A stretch of 26,078 nt of DNA, taken from assembly GCA_038209155.1 (NCBI GenBank), contig JBBQYA010000036.1, positions 1-26,078 of the forward strand, given 5' to 3'. This document shows positions 1 through 7,164 of this stretch, in pieces. This DNA is from JBBQYA01 sp038209155 (lineage in GTDB: Bacteria > Bacteroidota > Bacteroidia > Sphingobacteriales > Sphingobacteriaceae). Positions within the stretch are counted from its first letter, which is position 1; each line of letters begins with the position of its first letter. Made by a program: the position numbers and the translations under genes. The notes beneath the pieces are model-generated. The model ran no database searches. It was not told the DNA's origin and saw nothing but the letters and a program-made list of their open reading frames with translations.

Positions 1-2
1 CT

Positions 3-1442
3 GGTGCAACAGTTACTGTGCAGCCAGGTGCTGCAATTTCTATTGGAAACGGTGGTCCATTACAAAACTTAGGTTTTGGTTCTTTGGTTAATAATGGTAC
101 ATTAAATATCCAAGATGGTGGTTCATTAGTTCAAGCTGTAAATACTACAGTTTCTGGATCAGGAGTGTTTAATGTAGCAAGAAGTGGAAGTTCTTCTGCA
201 TTTAAATATAATTTCTGGTCTTCACCAGTTGTTGGTCAGACTTTAAACTTTGGAACTGCTTCTGATCGTTACAGATATGATCCTACTTTTGCTGTTAATA
301 ACATTAATTTAGGTTTCCAACCTGCAAGTAATGCTCCTATGATGGCTGGTAGAGGTTTTGCAGTTACTAATGGTGGAAACAAAACTTTTACTGGAGTGCC
401 TTACAATGGTCCATATTCAGTAAGTGCTCTTGCTATCAATCAGGGTTTTAACTTAGTTGGTAATCCTTATGCTTCTGCAATTTCTATTGCAAGTTTCTTT
501 GCAGCTAATCCTTCTATAGTTGGATCTGCTTACATTTTCTTTGATGATGGTTCTTCTGTATTTAATTCAAATACTTCTGCTGAATACATCACTACTAACA
601 GTGCTGGTTCTGTAGTGACACCAAGTATTACAGGTTTAGCTAATTTAAATGGAAACATTGGAACAGCTCAAGGTTTCATGATCAAAACTAATGCAGATGC
701 AACAGTTAATTTTACTAATGCAATGAGAGTTGCAACAGCTAATAACCTATTTAGGACTGCTCCAATTGCAGGTTTCCGTTTAGCTATTAATGGTCCATCT
801 AATATTTACAACGAAACTTTAGTAACATTTATGGATGATGCAACAGATGCTATTGATAATGCATTTGATTCTCCAAAATTAAAGTCTGGTTCTTTAGCCT
901 TATACACAATGAATGCTACTGATGCTTTAGCTATCCAAGCTTTATCTCCTGTAACTACAGTTAACAAAGAAGTAATCATTGGTTTAGATGCTCCAATTGC
1001 TGGAACATATACTTTTAATGCAAAAGCATTTGAAAATCTTGCTGCTGATTTCAAAGTTACTTTAGTAGATCTTGCTACTGGAGTTTCTCATAACTTCAAT
1101 AACAATGCAAATTATGTATTCTCAACTGTTGCTGGTTCTTCTGCAAGTCGTTTTAAATTAGTATTCAGTACTAATTCTACTTCTTCAGTTGCTGAATTAG
1201 CTTCTGCTACTTTTAATGCTTATGTAAATGCAGATTTACTTTACATCAATGGTGCTAATAGTGCAGTAAAATCAGTAAAAGTTGTTGATATGTTAGGTAG
1301 AACTATCCAAACTTGGAACAATTTAAATACTAAGGAAAACTTAACTCTTAACTTATCTAAAGAGTTAACAAATGGAAATTACTTGGTACAGATTGTTACT
1401 GAAAATGGTGTAAGTTCTAAGAAAATCAATGCTTTAAATTAA
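3..1442 (+). CDS. Large T9SS-exported surface protein, C-terminal part (5' end outside window)
   Basis: The reading frame is open to the left edge of the window (codons read G-A-T-V-T-V-Q-P-G-A-A), so this is the 3' part of a longer gene. The GTG at 18 is an internal Val codon, not a start. The visible 479 residues begin with short Gly/Asn-rich repeats suggesting a beta-helix or beta-sandwich surface region. They continue with a module common in large Bacteroidota surface proteins (FNLVGNPYASAI, later GTAQGFMIKTNADATVNFTN). The last ~75 residues fit a T9SS type A sorting domain: SVKVVDMLGRTI, a stretch of short strands, then NGNYLVQIVTENG and a basic SKKINALN end. By family knowledge the protein crosses the outer membrane through T9SS and the tail is removed or anchored. 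Ligand or role cannot be told. There is no clear terminator before the next gene, 32 bases away. Confidence 0.88.
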   Translation, partial: GATVTVQPGAAISIGNGGPLQNLGFGSLVNNGTLNIQDGGSLVQAVNTTVSGSGVFNVARSGSSSAFKYNFWSSPVVGQTLNFGTASDRYRYDPTFAVNNINLGFQPASNAPMMAGRGFAVTNGGNKTFTGVPYNGPYSVSALAINQGFNLVGNPYASAISIASFFAANPSIVGSAYIFFDDGSSVFNSNTSAEYITTNSAGSVVTPSITGLANLNGNIGTAQGFMIKTNADATVNFTNAMRVATANNLFRTAPIAGFRLAINGPSNIYNETLVTFMDDATDAIDNAFDSPKLKSGSLALYTMNATDALAIQALSPVTTVNKEVIIGLDAPIAGTYTFNAKAFENLAADFKVTLVDLATGVSHNFNNNANYVFSTVAGSSASRFKLVFSTNSTSSVAELASATFNAYVNADLLYINGANSAVKSVKVVDMLGRTIQTWNNLNTKENLTLNLSKELTNGNYLVQIVTENGVSSKKINALN

Positions 1443-1474
1443 TATCTCACAAAATTTTTATAATATTAAATAAT

Positions 1475-1678
1475 ATGAAAACAATAAAAATCGCAACGGC
1501 TCTAAGTTTTGTACTTTTCCTTGCAGTTACATTTTTATCAGTAGCAGCATTTGCGCAGCCAGTACCTCCAAGTCCAGCTGCAAGTGTTCCTGTTGACGGT
1601 GGTTTAAGTCTTCTAATTGCTGCTGGTGCAGCTTTCGGAGCAAAAAAAATCTACGAAAACAGAAAAAAAGCTAACTAA
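1475..1678 (+). CDS. Miniature exosortase substrate with PVDGG (PID-CTERM-like) sorting tail
   Basis: This is a 67-residue protein. Residues 1-27 are a clear signal peptide (basic MKTIK start, hydrophobic core, AFA before Q28). Residues 28-38 are a short Pro/Ala/Ser stretch (QPVPPSPAASV). Residues 39-43 are PVDGG, followed by a hydrophobic helix of about 14 residues (LSLLIAAGAAFGAK) and a basic tail (KKIYENRKKAN). Motif, transmembrane helix and basic end are the tripartite layout of exosortase sorting signals, and I recall this P-x-D-G-G type being called PID-CTERM in Bacteroidota. An exosortase gene lies 110 bases downstream, which supports the call. Only about 11 residues would remain between the signal peptide and the sorting motif, so the mature product would be a short peptide. 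Its role is unknown. A short two-helix membrane protein unrelated to exosortase is the alternative. Confidence 0.8.
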   Translation: MKTIKIATALSFVLFLAVTFLSVAAFAQPVPPSPAASVPVDGGLSLLIAAGAAFGAKKIYENRKKAN

Positions 1679-1705
1679 TAAATAAATTTAATAAAGGGTT
1701 TTATT

Positions 1706-1742
1706 AGAATTGCCCCGTTAATTCGGGGCAATTCTTTTTTTA
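1706..1742 (+). terminator. Intrinsic terminator after the PVDGG mini-protein
   Basis: Perfect 12-bp stem (AGAATTGCCCCG at 1706-1717 with CGGGGCAATTCT at 1724-1735), loop TTAATT, followed by a T-run. It separates the small substrate gene from the exosortase gene, so the two are probably not simply cotranscribed at full level. Confidence 0.88.
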
Positions 1743-1788
1743 ATTTTACAGCCATCCAAACATTAATAATTAATAATTAATTTTAAGA

Positions 1789-2334
1789 ATGAAAACCATC
1801 AATCCAGTTGTTTTATTTTTAATGAAATTCATCGTTCTATACGAAGTTTTAATATTGATTTATAATTACTTTTTTGATCATAGTTTATGGTTGTCAAGAG
1901 ATTATATTGATTTCATTACCGATTGTAGTGCTTCATTTATTAACATAGTTTCAAATTTAAATGCCACTTCAAAAGATGCTTATCTTACAATAAACGATAA
2001 ATTATGCGTTTTTGTAGGAAAAGGATGTAGTGCAATAGAAGTATTCATTTTATTTTTTAGTTTCATTATTGTTTATTCAGGCAAATGGAAACAAAAATTA
2101 ATATTTTTATTTACTGGTTTTTGGATTATATTTTTTATTAATGTAATTCGAGTTGCAGCATTAGGTTATATAGCATTATATTATCCAGCTTATTTGGATA
2201 TCAATCATAAATATTATTTTACTGCTATCGTTTATTCTATCGTATTTCTTCTTTGGTTTGTTTATGTTAAATACTATTCAGAAGATAAACCCAATTCAGA
2301 AATTAAATTAAAAGAGGAGTTATCATACGAATGA
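1789..2334 (+). CDS. Exosortase family protein, minimal Bacteroidota type (XrtF/XrtX-like)
   Basis: This 181-residue integral membrane protein has about five hydrophobic segments. The exosortase/archaeosortase catalytic triad is visible: Cys80 in GKGCSAIEV, Arg121 in NVIRVAAL, and His140 in DINHKYYF just before the last helix (143-161). By family knowledge these enzymes are cysteine transpeptidases acting at the outer face of the inner membrane. They cut substrates at a short motif before a C-terminal helix and join them to a carrier. The likely substrate signal (PVDGG) is in the preceding small gene. The length is short compared with proteobacterial exosortases but normal for the compact XrtF-like forms in Bacteroidota, and the GCxAI context fits them. 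The stop overlaps the next start by 4 bases (ATGA), implying translational coupling. The exact subfamily is not certain. Confidence 0.88.
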   Translation: MKTINPVVLFLMKFIVLYEVLILIYNYFFDHSLWLSRDYIDFITDCSASFINIVSNLNATSKDAYLTINDKLCVFVGKGCSAIEVFILFFSFIIVYSGKWKQKLIFLFTGFWIIFFINVIRVAALGYIALYYPAYLDINHKYYFTAIVYSIVFLLWFVYVKYYSEDKPNSEIKLKEELSYE

Positions 2335-2786
2335 AAATAAATAATTTTTTTTTAATACTTATTTATTCTCTTATTGCTTTTTCTCTTTTCTATCTTACGG
2401 GTCATAACTTTGAAAAAATTGTTTTTCCTAAATTACTATTACGTCTAGGTTTTGCATCGGGAATTGAAAATTCTACACTAATAACCATTGGAAAAATAAA
2501 TATAACTGCTGGTTCTATTTATCCAATTATTCGAATTTTTTTAATTACTGCTTTAGCATATATTGCTTTATATCTGATTACAGGATCAGAACAAAATCGA
2601 TTCTATTATCCAAATATTTATTTATCAATTACACTTTTTATTTTTATAATATCTATTCTTGCAAAAATTATTGCACCCGATTATGATTTTGAGTTAGATA
2701 AAGTTAAATTCCTGATTCGTAGTCCCATACTACTTTGTATTTTGCTTTTTATTTACAAAGCAAAACTTTTTAAAAACCTAACATAA
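2331..2786 (+). CDS. Exosortase-associated 4-TM membrane protein
   Basis: This 151-residue protein has four predicted membrane helices, at about residues 5-24, 62-83, 95-114 and 128-146. The final KFLIRSPILLCILLFIY segment resembles the end of the small membrane proteins that follow XrtF genes in Bacteroidota ('exosortase F system-associated'). The start overlaps the exosortase stop by ATGA, so the two are almost certainly made together. No catalytic motif is recognisable. The length fits the roughly 140-150 residues I recall for that family. By position it could be a partner, chaperone or carrier-supplying subunit of the exosortase, but that is inference from context only. The gene is very AT-rich, as is usual for a short membrane protein here. 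Confidence 0.72.
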   Translation: MKINNFFLILIYSLIAFSLFYLTGHNFEKIVFPKLLLRLGFASGIENSTLITIGKINITAGSIYPIIRIFLITALAYIALYLITGSEQNRFYYPNIYLSITLFIFIISILAKIIAPDYDFELDKVKFLIRSPILLCILLFIYKAKLFKNLT

Positions 2787-2841
2787 ACTTAACATTCTAT
2801 TAATCTTAAAGAAGTAGTTTTAGTTTTTAAATAATTAGAAC

Positions 2842-3615
2842 ATGAAAATTTTTTATAAACTACTTCTTTTTACTTTTTTATTTTTTGAAGTAAATCACTC
2901 TTTCGCTCAGAGACTTCTTATAACAACTACTATCAATATTGTTGAACTAACAAATGATACGATTGAATTAGAAATTAATGCGACAAATATTGATAGTGTT
3001 AATGCAGTTAGCCTTTTTATAACTGTTCTTGACACAACAAAATTAAAATTTTTATCTTTCTTTTTTACTAATCCAGCCATTTCATCAGGGTTATCAAATT
3101 TTGATAAAGTAAAAAAAAGGTTATCTTTTGCTTGGGGCGATCCTATTGCTACTGCCAATATTGGTAATGCAACGCTTTTGAAAATCAAAATGAAAAGAAT
3201 ACAATGCCAAACTGAACTAAATTGGTTTATTGGTAATGCGGGTAGCGAATATGCAGATTTTGACGGAAATGTTCTCCCAGCAACTTTTATCAATAACGTT
3301 GATGATTCTTGTACAGTTGGTATTAATAATATATCTACCAATCCTTCTATATTATCTGCAAATGTATATCCTAATCCGGTTGTAGGAAATGAATTAGCAA
3401 TTAACTATAAAGCAAGTGTAAAAGGCATAGTAAATGCCCAGTTATTTGACTCAATGGGTAAACTTATGGGTAAAATAGAAAATCAAAGTTCAGAATTAGA
3501 GGGAACATTAAATTTCGATATAAACAATCTAACCAAAGGTATATATTATTACAATTTATCGTTAGATACAAAAGAAAAAACCTATCGTTATACAGACAAA
3601 ATCGTAATTAAATAA
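2842..3615 (+). CDS. Secreted cohesin-like protein with T9SS type A sorting domain
   Basis: This 257-residue protein starts with a signal peptide (residues 1-22, ending SFA before Q23). Residues 25-120 resemble a cohesin-type beta-sandwich: alternating strands, a 'VNAVSLFITVLDTTKLKF' segment, a 'RLSFAWGDP' segment and a closing 'ATLLKIKMK'. Residues 120-170 include two cysteines (C122, C157). Residues 175-257 are a T9SS type A sorting domain with VYPNPV, a central LFDSMGKLMGKI, NLTKGIYYYNL, and the final YTDKIVIK. It is expected to be exported to the cell surface or medium. The cohesin assignment rests on pattern only and the binding partner, if any, is unknown. It sits 55 bases after the exosortase pair and is followed by a strong terminator, so it may end the same transcript. 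It carries no PVDGG tail, so it is not itself an obvious exosortase substrate. Confidence 0.82.
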   Translation: MKIFYKLLLFTFLFFEVNHSFAQRLLITTTINIVELTNDTIELEINATNIDSVNAVSLFITVLDTTKLKFLSFFFTNPAISSGLSNFDKVKKRLSFAWGDPIATANIGNATLLKIKMKRIQCQTELNWFIGNAGSEYADFDGNVLPATFINNVDDSCTVGINNISTNPSILSANVYPNPVVGNELAINYKASVKGIVNAQLFDSMGKLMGKIENQSSELEGTLNFDINNLTKGIYYYNLSLDTKEKTYRYTDKIVIK

Positions 3616-3632
3616 ATTGAAATTTTTAAAAT

Positions 3633-3665
3633 AAAAAGCCTGCATTTATGCAGGCTTTTTGTTTT
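3633..3665 (+). terminator. Intrinsic terminator after the cohesin-like gene
   Basis: Perfect 12-bp stem, AAAAAGCCTGCA (3633-3644) with TGCAGGCTTTTT (3649-3660), loop TTTA, with further T residues on the right. The A-tract makes it potentially bidirectional. It ends the sorting region. Confidence 0.9.
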
Positions 3666-3702
3666 TTCTTATAAATCTTTACCTGATTTGATATGAAAAA
3701 TA

Positions 3703-5040
3703 ATGCTTAAAGCTTTAAATAAAATAGATGTTTCCTTTCGAAATCAGAAGAGTACTATGCTCTCAGAATGGGCTATTACAGATCAAGTTATTATAGCTTG
3801 GCCAGAACTTAGCGGTTTTGATAGTTTAGTTTCTATTTATTATCAGCTTATTGAGGATATGTATGATGTCCCTTTTTTGATTTTAGTTAAGCGAAACTCC
3901 CAAATAGAAAATCTATGTCAAAACAACTTATTTAAAAATAATTTAGGCATTCAATTTTTGGTTTATGAAGAATTAGATACCATTAAATTGGCTTATGATT
4001 TTCCACTTTTAGTTTCTACAATAGATGGTGGAATGATTTGTTATCGAAATAATAAATTACCAATTGAAAGAAGAAAAATTAATTTGTTTTCAAAAGTTCA
4101 AAGTAAATTAAACCAAACTTATGTTTATTCAGAATTCCCTTATGATTTCATTTTTGACGCAGGTTATTTGGTTCAAAATGGAAATGGTTTCGGAATAGTT
4201 TCTAATCGATTAATAAGCGTTAATGAGCATTTATCAATAGAGACAATAAATTCAATTTTATTAGAATATTTCGGTCTAAATCATATCCTTTATATCCCAG
4301 TGGTTTCAGAAATGGAAACGGGATATATAAATACTCAAATTAGATTTGCAGATGAAAGTAATTTATTAATTGTAGATTATAATCAAAACATTTATAAAGA
4401 AGAACACAAATTTCTTAGCATATTAAATAATCTAATTTATAATTTCATAAAGGTAAATTATCTAGAAATTCAAATTATTAGAATTCAGAATTATATATTT
4501 TTGGACAAAAATAATAAGCCAGAAATCGCAAATTATTTAAATTATATCCGAATAAATGATTGCATTTATTACCCAACATTTGGTAATGCTTATCATGATG
4601 AAGCTTCCTTAGAAATATTTCAAAATATGAAATTATTTCTTCCTTCTTTAGACGTAAAACCAATTCGTACAGAAAGTTGGGAATTATTGAATGCACAAAA
4701 AATTAATTTTAGAACTTTGTTTTGGAACTCCTTTAAGTCGTTTTTGCCCGAAGCAATTACTTTTAGAGAAAAAACAGGATTAAATCCCGACACTCAATTA
4801 ATCAATTATTTTCTGAAAAACAATTTAGATTTTAAACTTCCTGAGCATATTTATTTTTTAATTGAAGACACTATTCAAAAATTTTGGGAAAAAGAAGAAA
4901 AAATAATAGATACAAATCATTTCTGTAATAAACTAGAACAGGTTTTTAAACAACATAAAATTAATATTCGTAGAAAGTCTTTTATCCGTATTTCTGATGT
5001 TACAATATTAGCTCTTCGGAAATTTAGATTTTTAAATTAA
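3703..5040 (+). CDS. Peptidylarginine/agmatine deiminase-fold protein, probable pseudoenzyme
   Basis: This 445-residue cytosolic-looking protein has no signal peptide. Residues 19-35 (MLSEWAITDQVIIAWPE) match the opening of agmatine deiminases (family form MPAEW...TWLAWP). Residues 152-192 (DAGYLVQNGNG...NRLISVNEHLS...INSILLEYFGL) match the central GG-x-VDGEG...TEECLLN...LLKEYLG segment. Residues 203-217 sit where that family has DTDGHVDN-xARF, and residues 287-307 (CIYYPTFGNAYHDEASLEIF) match its late beta-strand and helix. Active-site residues look replaced: the DGHxD equivalent reads TGYIN, and the Gly-rich segment with the nucleophilic Cys near residues 323-335 (TESWELLNAQKIN) has no Cys. 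Residues ~340-445 are an extra helical region I do not recognise. Deiminase activity is therefore unlikely. Met19 (position 3757) could be an alternative start. No partner gene is evident. Confidence 0.68.
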   Translation: MLKALNKIDVSFRNQKSTMLSEWAITDQVIIAWPELSGFDSLVSIYYQLIEDMYDVPFLILVKRNSQIENLCQNNLFKNNLGIQFLVYEELDTIKLAYDFPLLVSTIDGGMICYRNNKLPIERRKINLFSKVQSKLNQTYVYSEFPYDFIFDAGYLVQNGNGFGIVSNRLISVNEHLSIETINSILLEYFGLNHILYIPVVSEMETGYINTQIRFADESNLLIVDYNQNIYKEEHKFLSILNNLIYNFIKVNYLEIQIIRIQNYIFLDKNNKPEIANYLNYIRINDCIYYPTFGNAYHDEASLEIFQNMKLFLPSLDVKPIRTESWELLNAQKINFRTLFWNSFKSFLPEAITFREKTGLNPDTQLINYFLKNNLDFKLPEHIYFLIEDTIQKFWEKEEKIIDTNHFCNKLEQVFKQHKINIRRKSFIRISDVTILALRKFRFLN

Positions 5041-5072
5041 TATCATTTTACAAAATCAAAAAATCCTAAATC

Positions 5073-5092
5073 AGTTTTGTGCAAAACTTTTA
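5073..5092 (+). terminator. Weak candidate terminator after the deiminase-fold gene
   Basis: A small hairpin, AGTTTT-GTGC-AAAACT (5073-5088), is followed by a short T-run. The stem is only 6 bp and AT-rich, so this is a weak call. Confidence 0.3.
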
Positions 5093-5144
5093 AAATAAAA
5101 CTTCCTTTATATTCGTAATCTTTAATTTTAAAAGAATCTGTATT

Positions 5145-5990
5145 ATGTACAAAGTTATAAAGGAAATAATTTCTGCTCCCTTAGTAAATATGGGACCAAT
5201 AAAATTACGTCAAGCCATTCCAACGGATGGAATAGAACAAATAAGCCCATTTATTTTACTTCACCATTTTGATTTTACTGTAGAACCTGGGGATGCAAGT
5301 TTTAATGTTCCTCCTCATCCTCATCGAGGTTTTATGCCAATTACATTCATGTTTGATGGAAACATACAGCACGAGGACTCATTAGGCAATCTGGAATCCA
5401 TTGGCAGAGATGAAGTTCAATGGATAAGCGCAGCTAAAGGAATCATTCATTCTGAAAAAATTGATAAAAAGTTTTCAGAGCAAGGAGGTCGTTTTCAAGG
5501 GATTCAATTATGGATTAATTTACCATCAAGAGAAAAGCTAGGAATTCCATCTTACCAAGCAATTAAAAAAGATAATATTGAATTGCAAAGTTCAGCAGAT
5601 GTAGAATTTAGATTGATCTCTGGAATATATAAAGGAAAAATTGGTCCAGCTCATTCCAATGTTATTACTGCTATGCTTAGAATGGGTAAAGATTCACACG
5701 ATCAATTTACATTTGAATCTAATAACCAAACATTAATTTATATTTTAGAAGGAAATATTGTTATTAATAAAAATAAGCCAGCAAAGCAACATGATCTAAT
5801 TTCTTTTGAATTTGGGGAAGGTGATATTTTAATAAATGCAAAAGAAAATTCAGTTTTATTGATGCTTTCTGGAAAGCCGATTCTTGAACCACTTGTTTCT
5901 CATGGTCCGTTTGTTATGAATTCAGAAACAGAAATAATGGAAGCCATGCGAGATTATCAACAAGGCAAAATGGGATACCTCAGTGATTAA
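5145..5990 (+). CDS. Pirin family cupin protein
   Basis: This 281-residue, two-cupin protein has the pirin signature: HPHRGFMPITFMF at residues 58-70, GNIQHEDSLGN, then DEVQWISAAKGIIHSEK at 89-105. The expected metal ligands are H58, H60, H102 and E104. The second half (~160-275) is the C-terminal cupin, including MLRMGKDSHDQF and a PILEPLVSHGPFVMNS segment typical of pirins. By family knowledge pirins bind Fe or similar metals; some act as quercetinases and others as regulators, so the substrate cannot be stated. A long A/T-rich leader lies upstream, with a near-match to the TAnnTTTG promoter (TATATTCG, 5108-5115) but no well-spaced TTG. It is convergent with the cold-shock gene and shares a terminator with it. 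Confidence 0.93.
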   Translation: MYKVIKEIISAPLVNMGPIKLRQAIPTDGIEQISPFILLHHFDFTVEPGDASFNVPPHPHRGFMPITFMFDGNIQHEDSLGNLESIGRDEVQWISAAKGIIHSEKIDKKFSEQGGRFQGIQLWINLPSREKLGIPSYQAIKKDNIELQSSADVEFRLISGIYKGKIGPAHSNVITAMLRMGKDSHDQFTFESNNQTLIYILEGNIVINKNKPAKQHDLISFEFGEGDILINAKENSVLLMLSGKPILEPLVSHGPFVMNSETEIMEAMRDYQQGKMGYLSD

Positions 5991-6042
5991 ATAACCCAGA
6001 TTGTTTTTTTAAAATTTATTACCATTTTTAAAAAACTGATAA

Positions 6043-6076
6043 AAAAAATCCTGCAAAGATATTTGCAGGATTTTTT
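6043..6076. terminator. Bidirectional terminator between pirin and cold-shock gene
   Basis: Perfect 15-bp stem (6043-6057 with 6062-6076) and loop GATA. The core is ATCCTGCAAA / TTTGCAGGAT with A-tract on the left and T-tract on the right, so each strand has a U-run after the hairpin. It lies between two convergent genes and serves both. Confidence 0.9.
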
Positions 6077-6127
6077 ATTATCAATTACATGAATAATGAA
6101 TATTTCAAAATAAATTATTCAATTATA

Positions 6128-6577
6128 TTATGAAGTCTTTTTTACTTTAATTGCAGTCATTCCTTTTTGACCCATTTCTGTTTCAAAAGTCACTTTATCA
6201 TTTTCTTTTATCGCATCTATCAAACCATTCACATGCACGAAAACACTCTCTTGGGAAACTTGATCTACAATAAAACCGAATCCTTTTGACTCATTGAAGA
6301 ACGTAACTTTACCATTTCTGATCGTTTCTACAGGCTCATTTGATTGTTTTGCTACACTGATTACAATATCATCAGCATTAAATCTTTTCTTTTTTAATGG
6401 ATCTGGTGGAGTGGAAGTTATATTTCCGTTTTCGTCCACATAAGCAAGCATATCTTCGAAATTACTACTCTTAGGGTTGTTTTTTCTTTCTTCTGCTTTT
6501 TCTTTTTTATCCTTCTGCTTCTTTAATTTTGATTTCTCTCTATCTTTTTTGCCAAACGTTTCCGTTGATTTTGCCAT
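6128..6577 (-). CDS. Cold-shock-domain protein with Lys-rich N-terminal extension
   Basis: This 149-residue protein carries its cold-shock domain at the C-terminus (about residues 86-147). It has RNP1 KGFGFI at 98-103 and RNP2 VFVHV at 112-116, and ends EMGQKGMTAIKVKKTS. By family knowledge it binds single-stranded nucleic acid and may act as an RNA chaperone. The first ~36 residues are strongly charged (KKDREKSKLKKQKDKKEKAEERK) and probably disordered, then a linker of about 45 residues leads to the domain. It is twice the length of a classic CspA (~70 residues); long forms with such basic extensions occur in Bacteroidota. A purine-rich stretch precedes the ATG but no well-spaced Shine-Dalgarno is evident. 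Confidence 0.92.
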   Translation of the reverse strand: MAKSTETFGKKDREKSKLKKQKDKKEKAEERKNNPKSSNFEDMLAYVDENGNITSTPPDPLKKKRFNADDIVISVAKQSNEPVETIRNGKVTFFNESKGFGFIVDQVSQESVFVHVNGLIDAIKENDKVTFETEMGQKGMTAIKVKKTS

Positions 6578-6972
6578 ATTTTTTCTTTTACCTTTTGCGT
6601 TTTTTTCGCTCCGCTAATTTCGGCATTTATTTGAACATTTTTAAATATTCTTTTTATGGATATTTTTCTGGGTAAAATTTACGTAATATTCTTTTTTTGT
6701 AAAACACAAATAAACTTTAAATAAATCCCTTAATATTTTTATTAAAGTAATACGTTTCTATAAAAATTGATTTAATTTCAATTTAATCCTAGAATTTAAT
6801 GATCTTATTAAATGTATGAAAGACTATTTTTTTAAATAAAAAAATTAACAAACTTCAATCAAAAAAAACAACAACTTGAATAACTCTCCTAATAAATGGA
6901 ACAAAAAACACAGATGAACATTATTCTATTAAACTCGAACGAATTTATAATAAAACAAAAAAGAACTCAAGC
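6578..6972. other. AT-rich intergenic region upstream of the cold-shock gene
   Basis: About 395 bases lie between the cold-shock gene start and the tRNA terminator. I see no credible gene. The part near the gene (to ~6720) is probably its minus-strand promoter and leader. A near-match to the Bacteroidota -7 element on the minus strand is TTTATTTG (6707-6714, one mismatch to TAnnTTTG), without a clear -33 TTG. A GC-richer patch, AATTAGCGGAGCGAA on the minus strand (6605-6619), resembles a sequence at 9985-10000. The rest is A/T-rich without visible repeats. Confidence 0.5.
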
Positions 6973-7005
6973 AAAAACCCGCTCTACTTTTCGTAAAGCG
7001 GGTTT
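6973..7005 (-). terminator. Terminator of tRNA-Glu
   Basis: On the minus strand, AAACCCGCT (7005-6997) pairs with AGCGGGTTT (6983-6975), with a partly paired interior and loop, followed by TT and then a further T-rich stretch. It starts two bases after the tRNA 3' end. Confidence 0.85.
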
Positions 7006-7006
7006 G

Positions 7007-7078
7007 TAGCCCGTAGGGGAATCGAACCCCTGTTTCCAGGATGAAAACCTGGCGTCCTCACCCCTAGACGAACGGGCC
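7007..7078 (-). tRNA. tRNA-Glu (anticodon TTC)
   Basis: The minus strand reads GGCCCGT (acceptor), a D-arm with GTCTAGGGGTGAGGAC, an anticodon stem CCAGG/CCTGG around loop TTTTCAT (anticodon TTC), and a T-arm CAGGGGTTCGATTCCCCTA closed by ACGGGCT with discriminator A. The length is 72 nt with no encoded CCA, so the CCA end must be added enzymatically. The first acceptor pair would be a G-U wobble. It is a lone tRNA with its own promoter and terminator. Confidence 0.96.
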
Positions 7079-7098
7079 ATCGGTTTTTCAATGGACTG

Positions 7099-7128
7099 CA
7101 AAAGTAGAATTTTATTGGCTTAAACAAA
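7099..7128 (-). promoter_or_regulatory. Promoter of tRNA-Glu (Bacteroidota -33/-7 type)
   Basis: On the minus strand TTTG (7128-7125) is followed after 18 bases by TACTTTTG (7106-7099), a full match to the TAnnTTTG -7 element known from this phylum. Transcription would begin within about 15 bases of the tRNA 5' end. Confidence 0.72.
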
Positions 7129-7164
7129 ATTTTATTTTAAAATTTTTCAAACCCTTCAAACAAT

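Noticed and set aside
18..1442. GTG at 18 as the start of the first gene
   Set aside because: The frame is open to the left edge and the residues upstream continue the same Thr/Val repeat pattern, so this is an internal codon of a truncated gene.
2907..3341. 144-codon minus-strand open frame opposite the cohesin-like gene
   Set aside because: The plus-strand frame has a signal peptide and sorting domain; the antisense product is a low-complexity hydrophobic string without motif.
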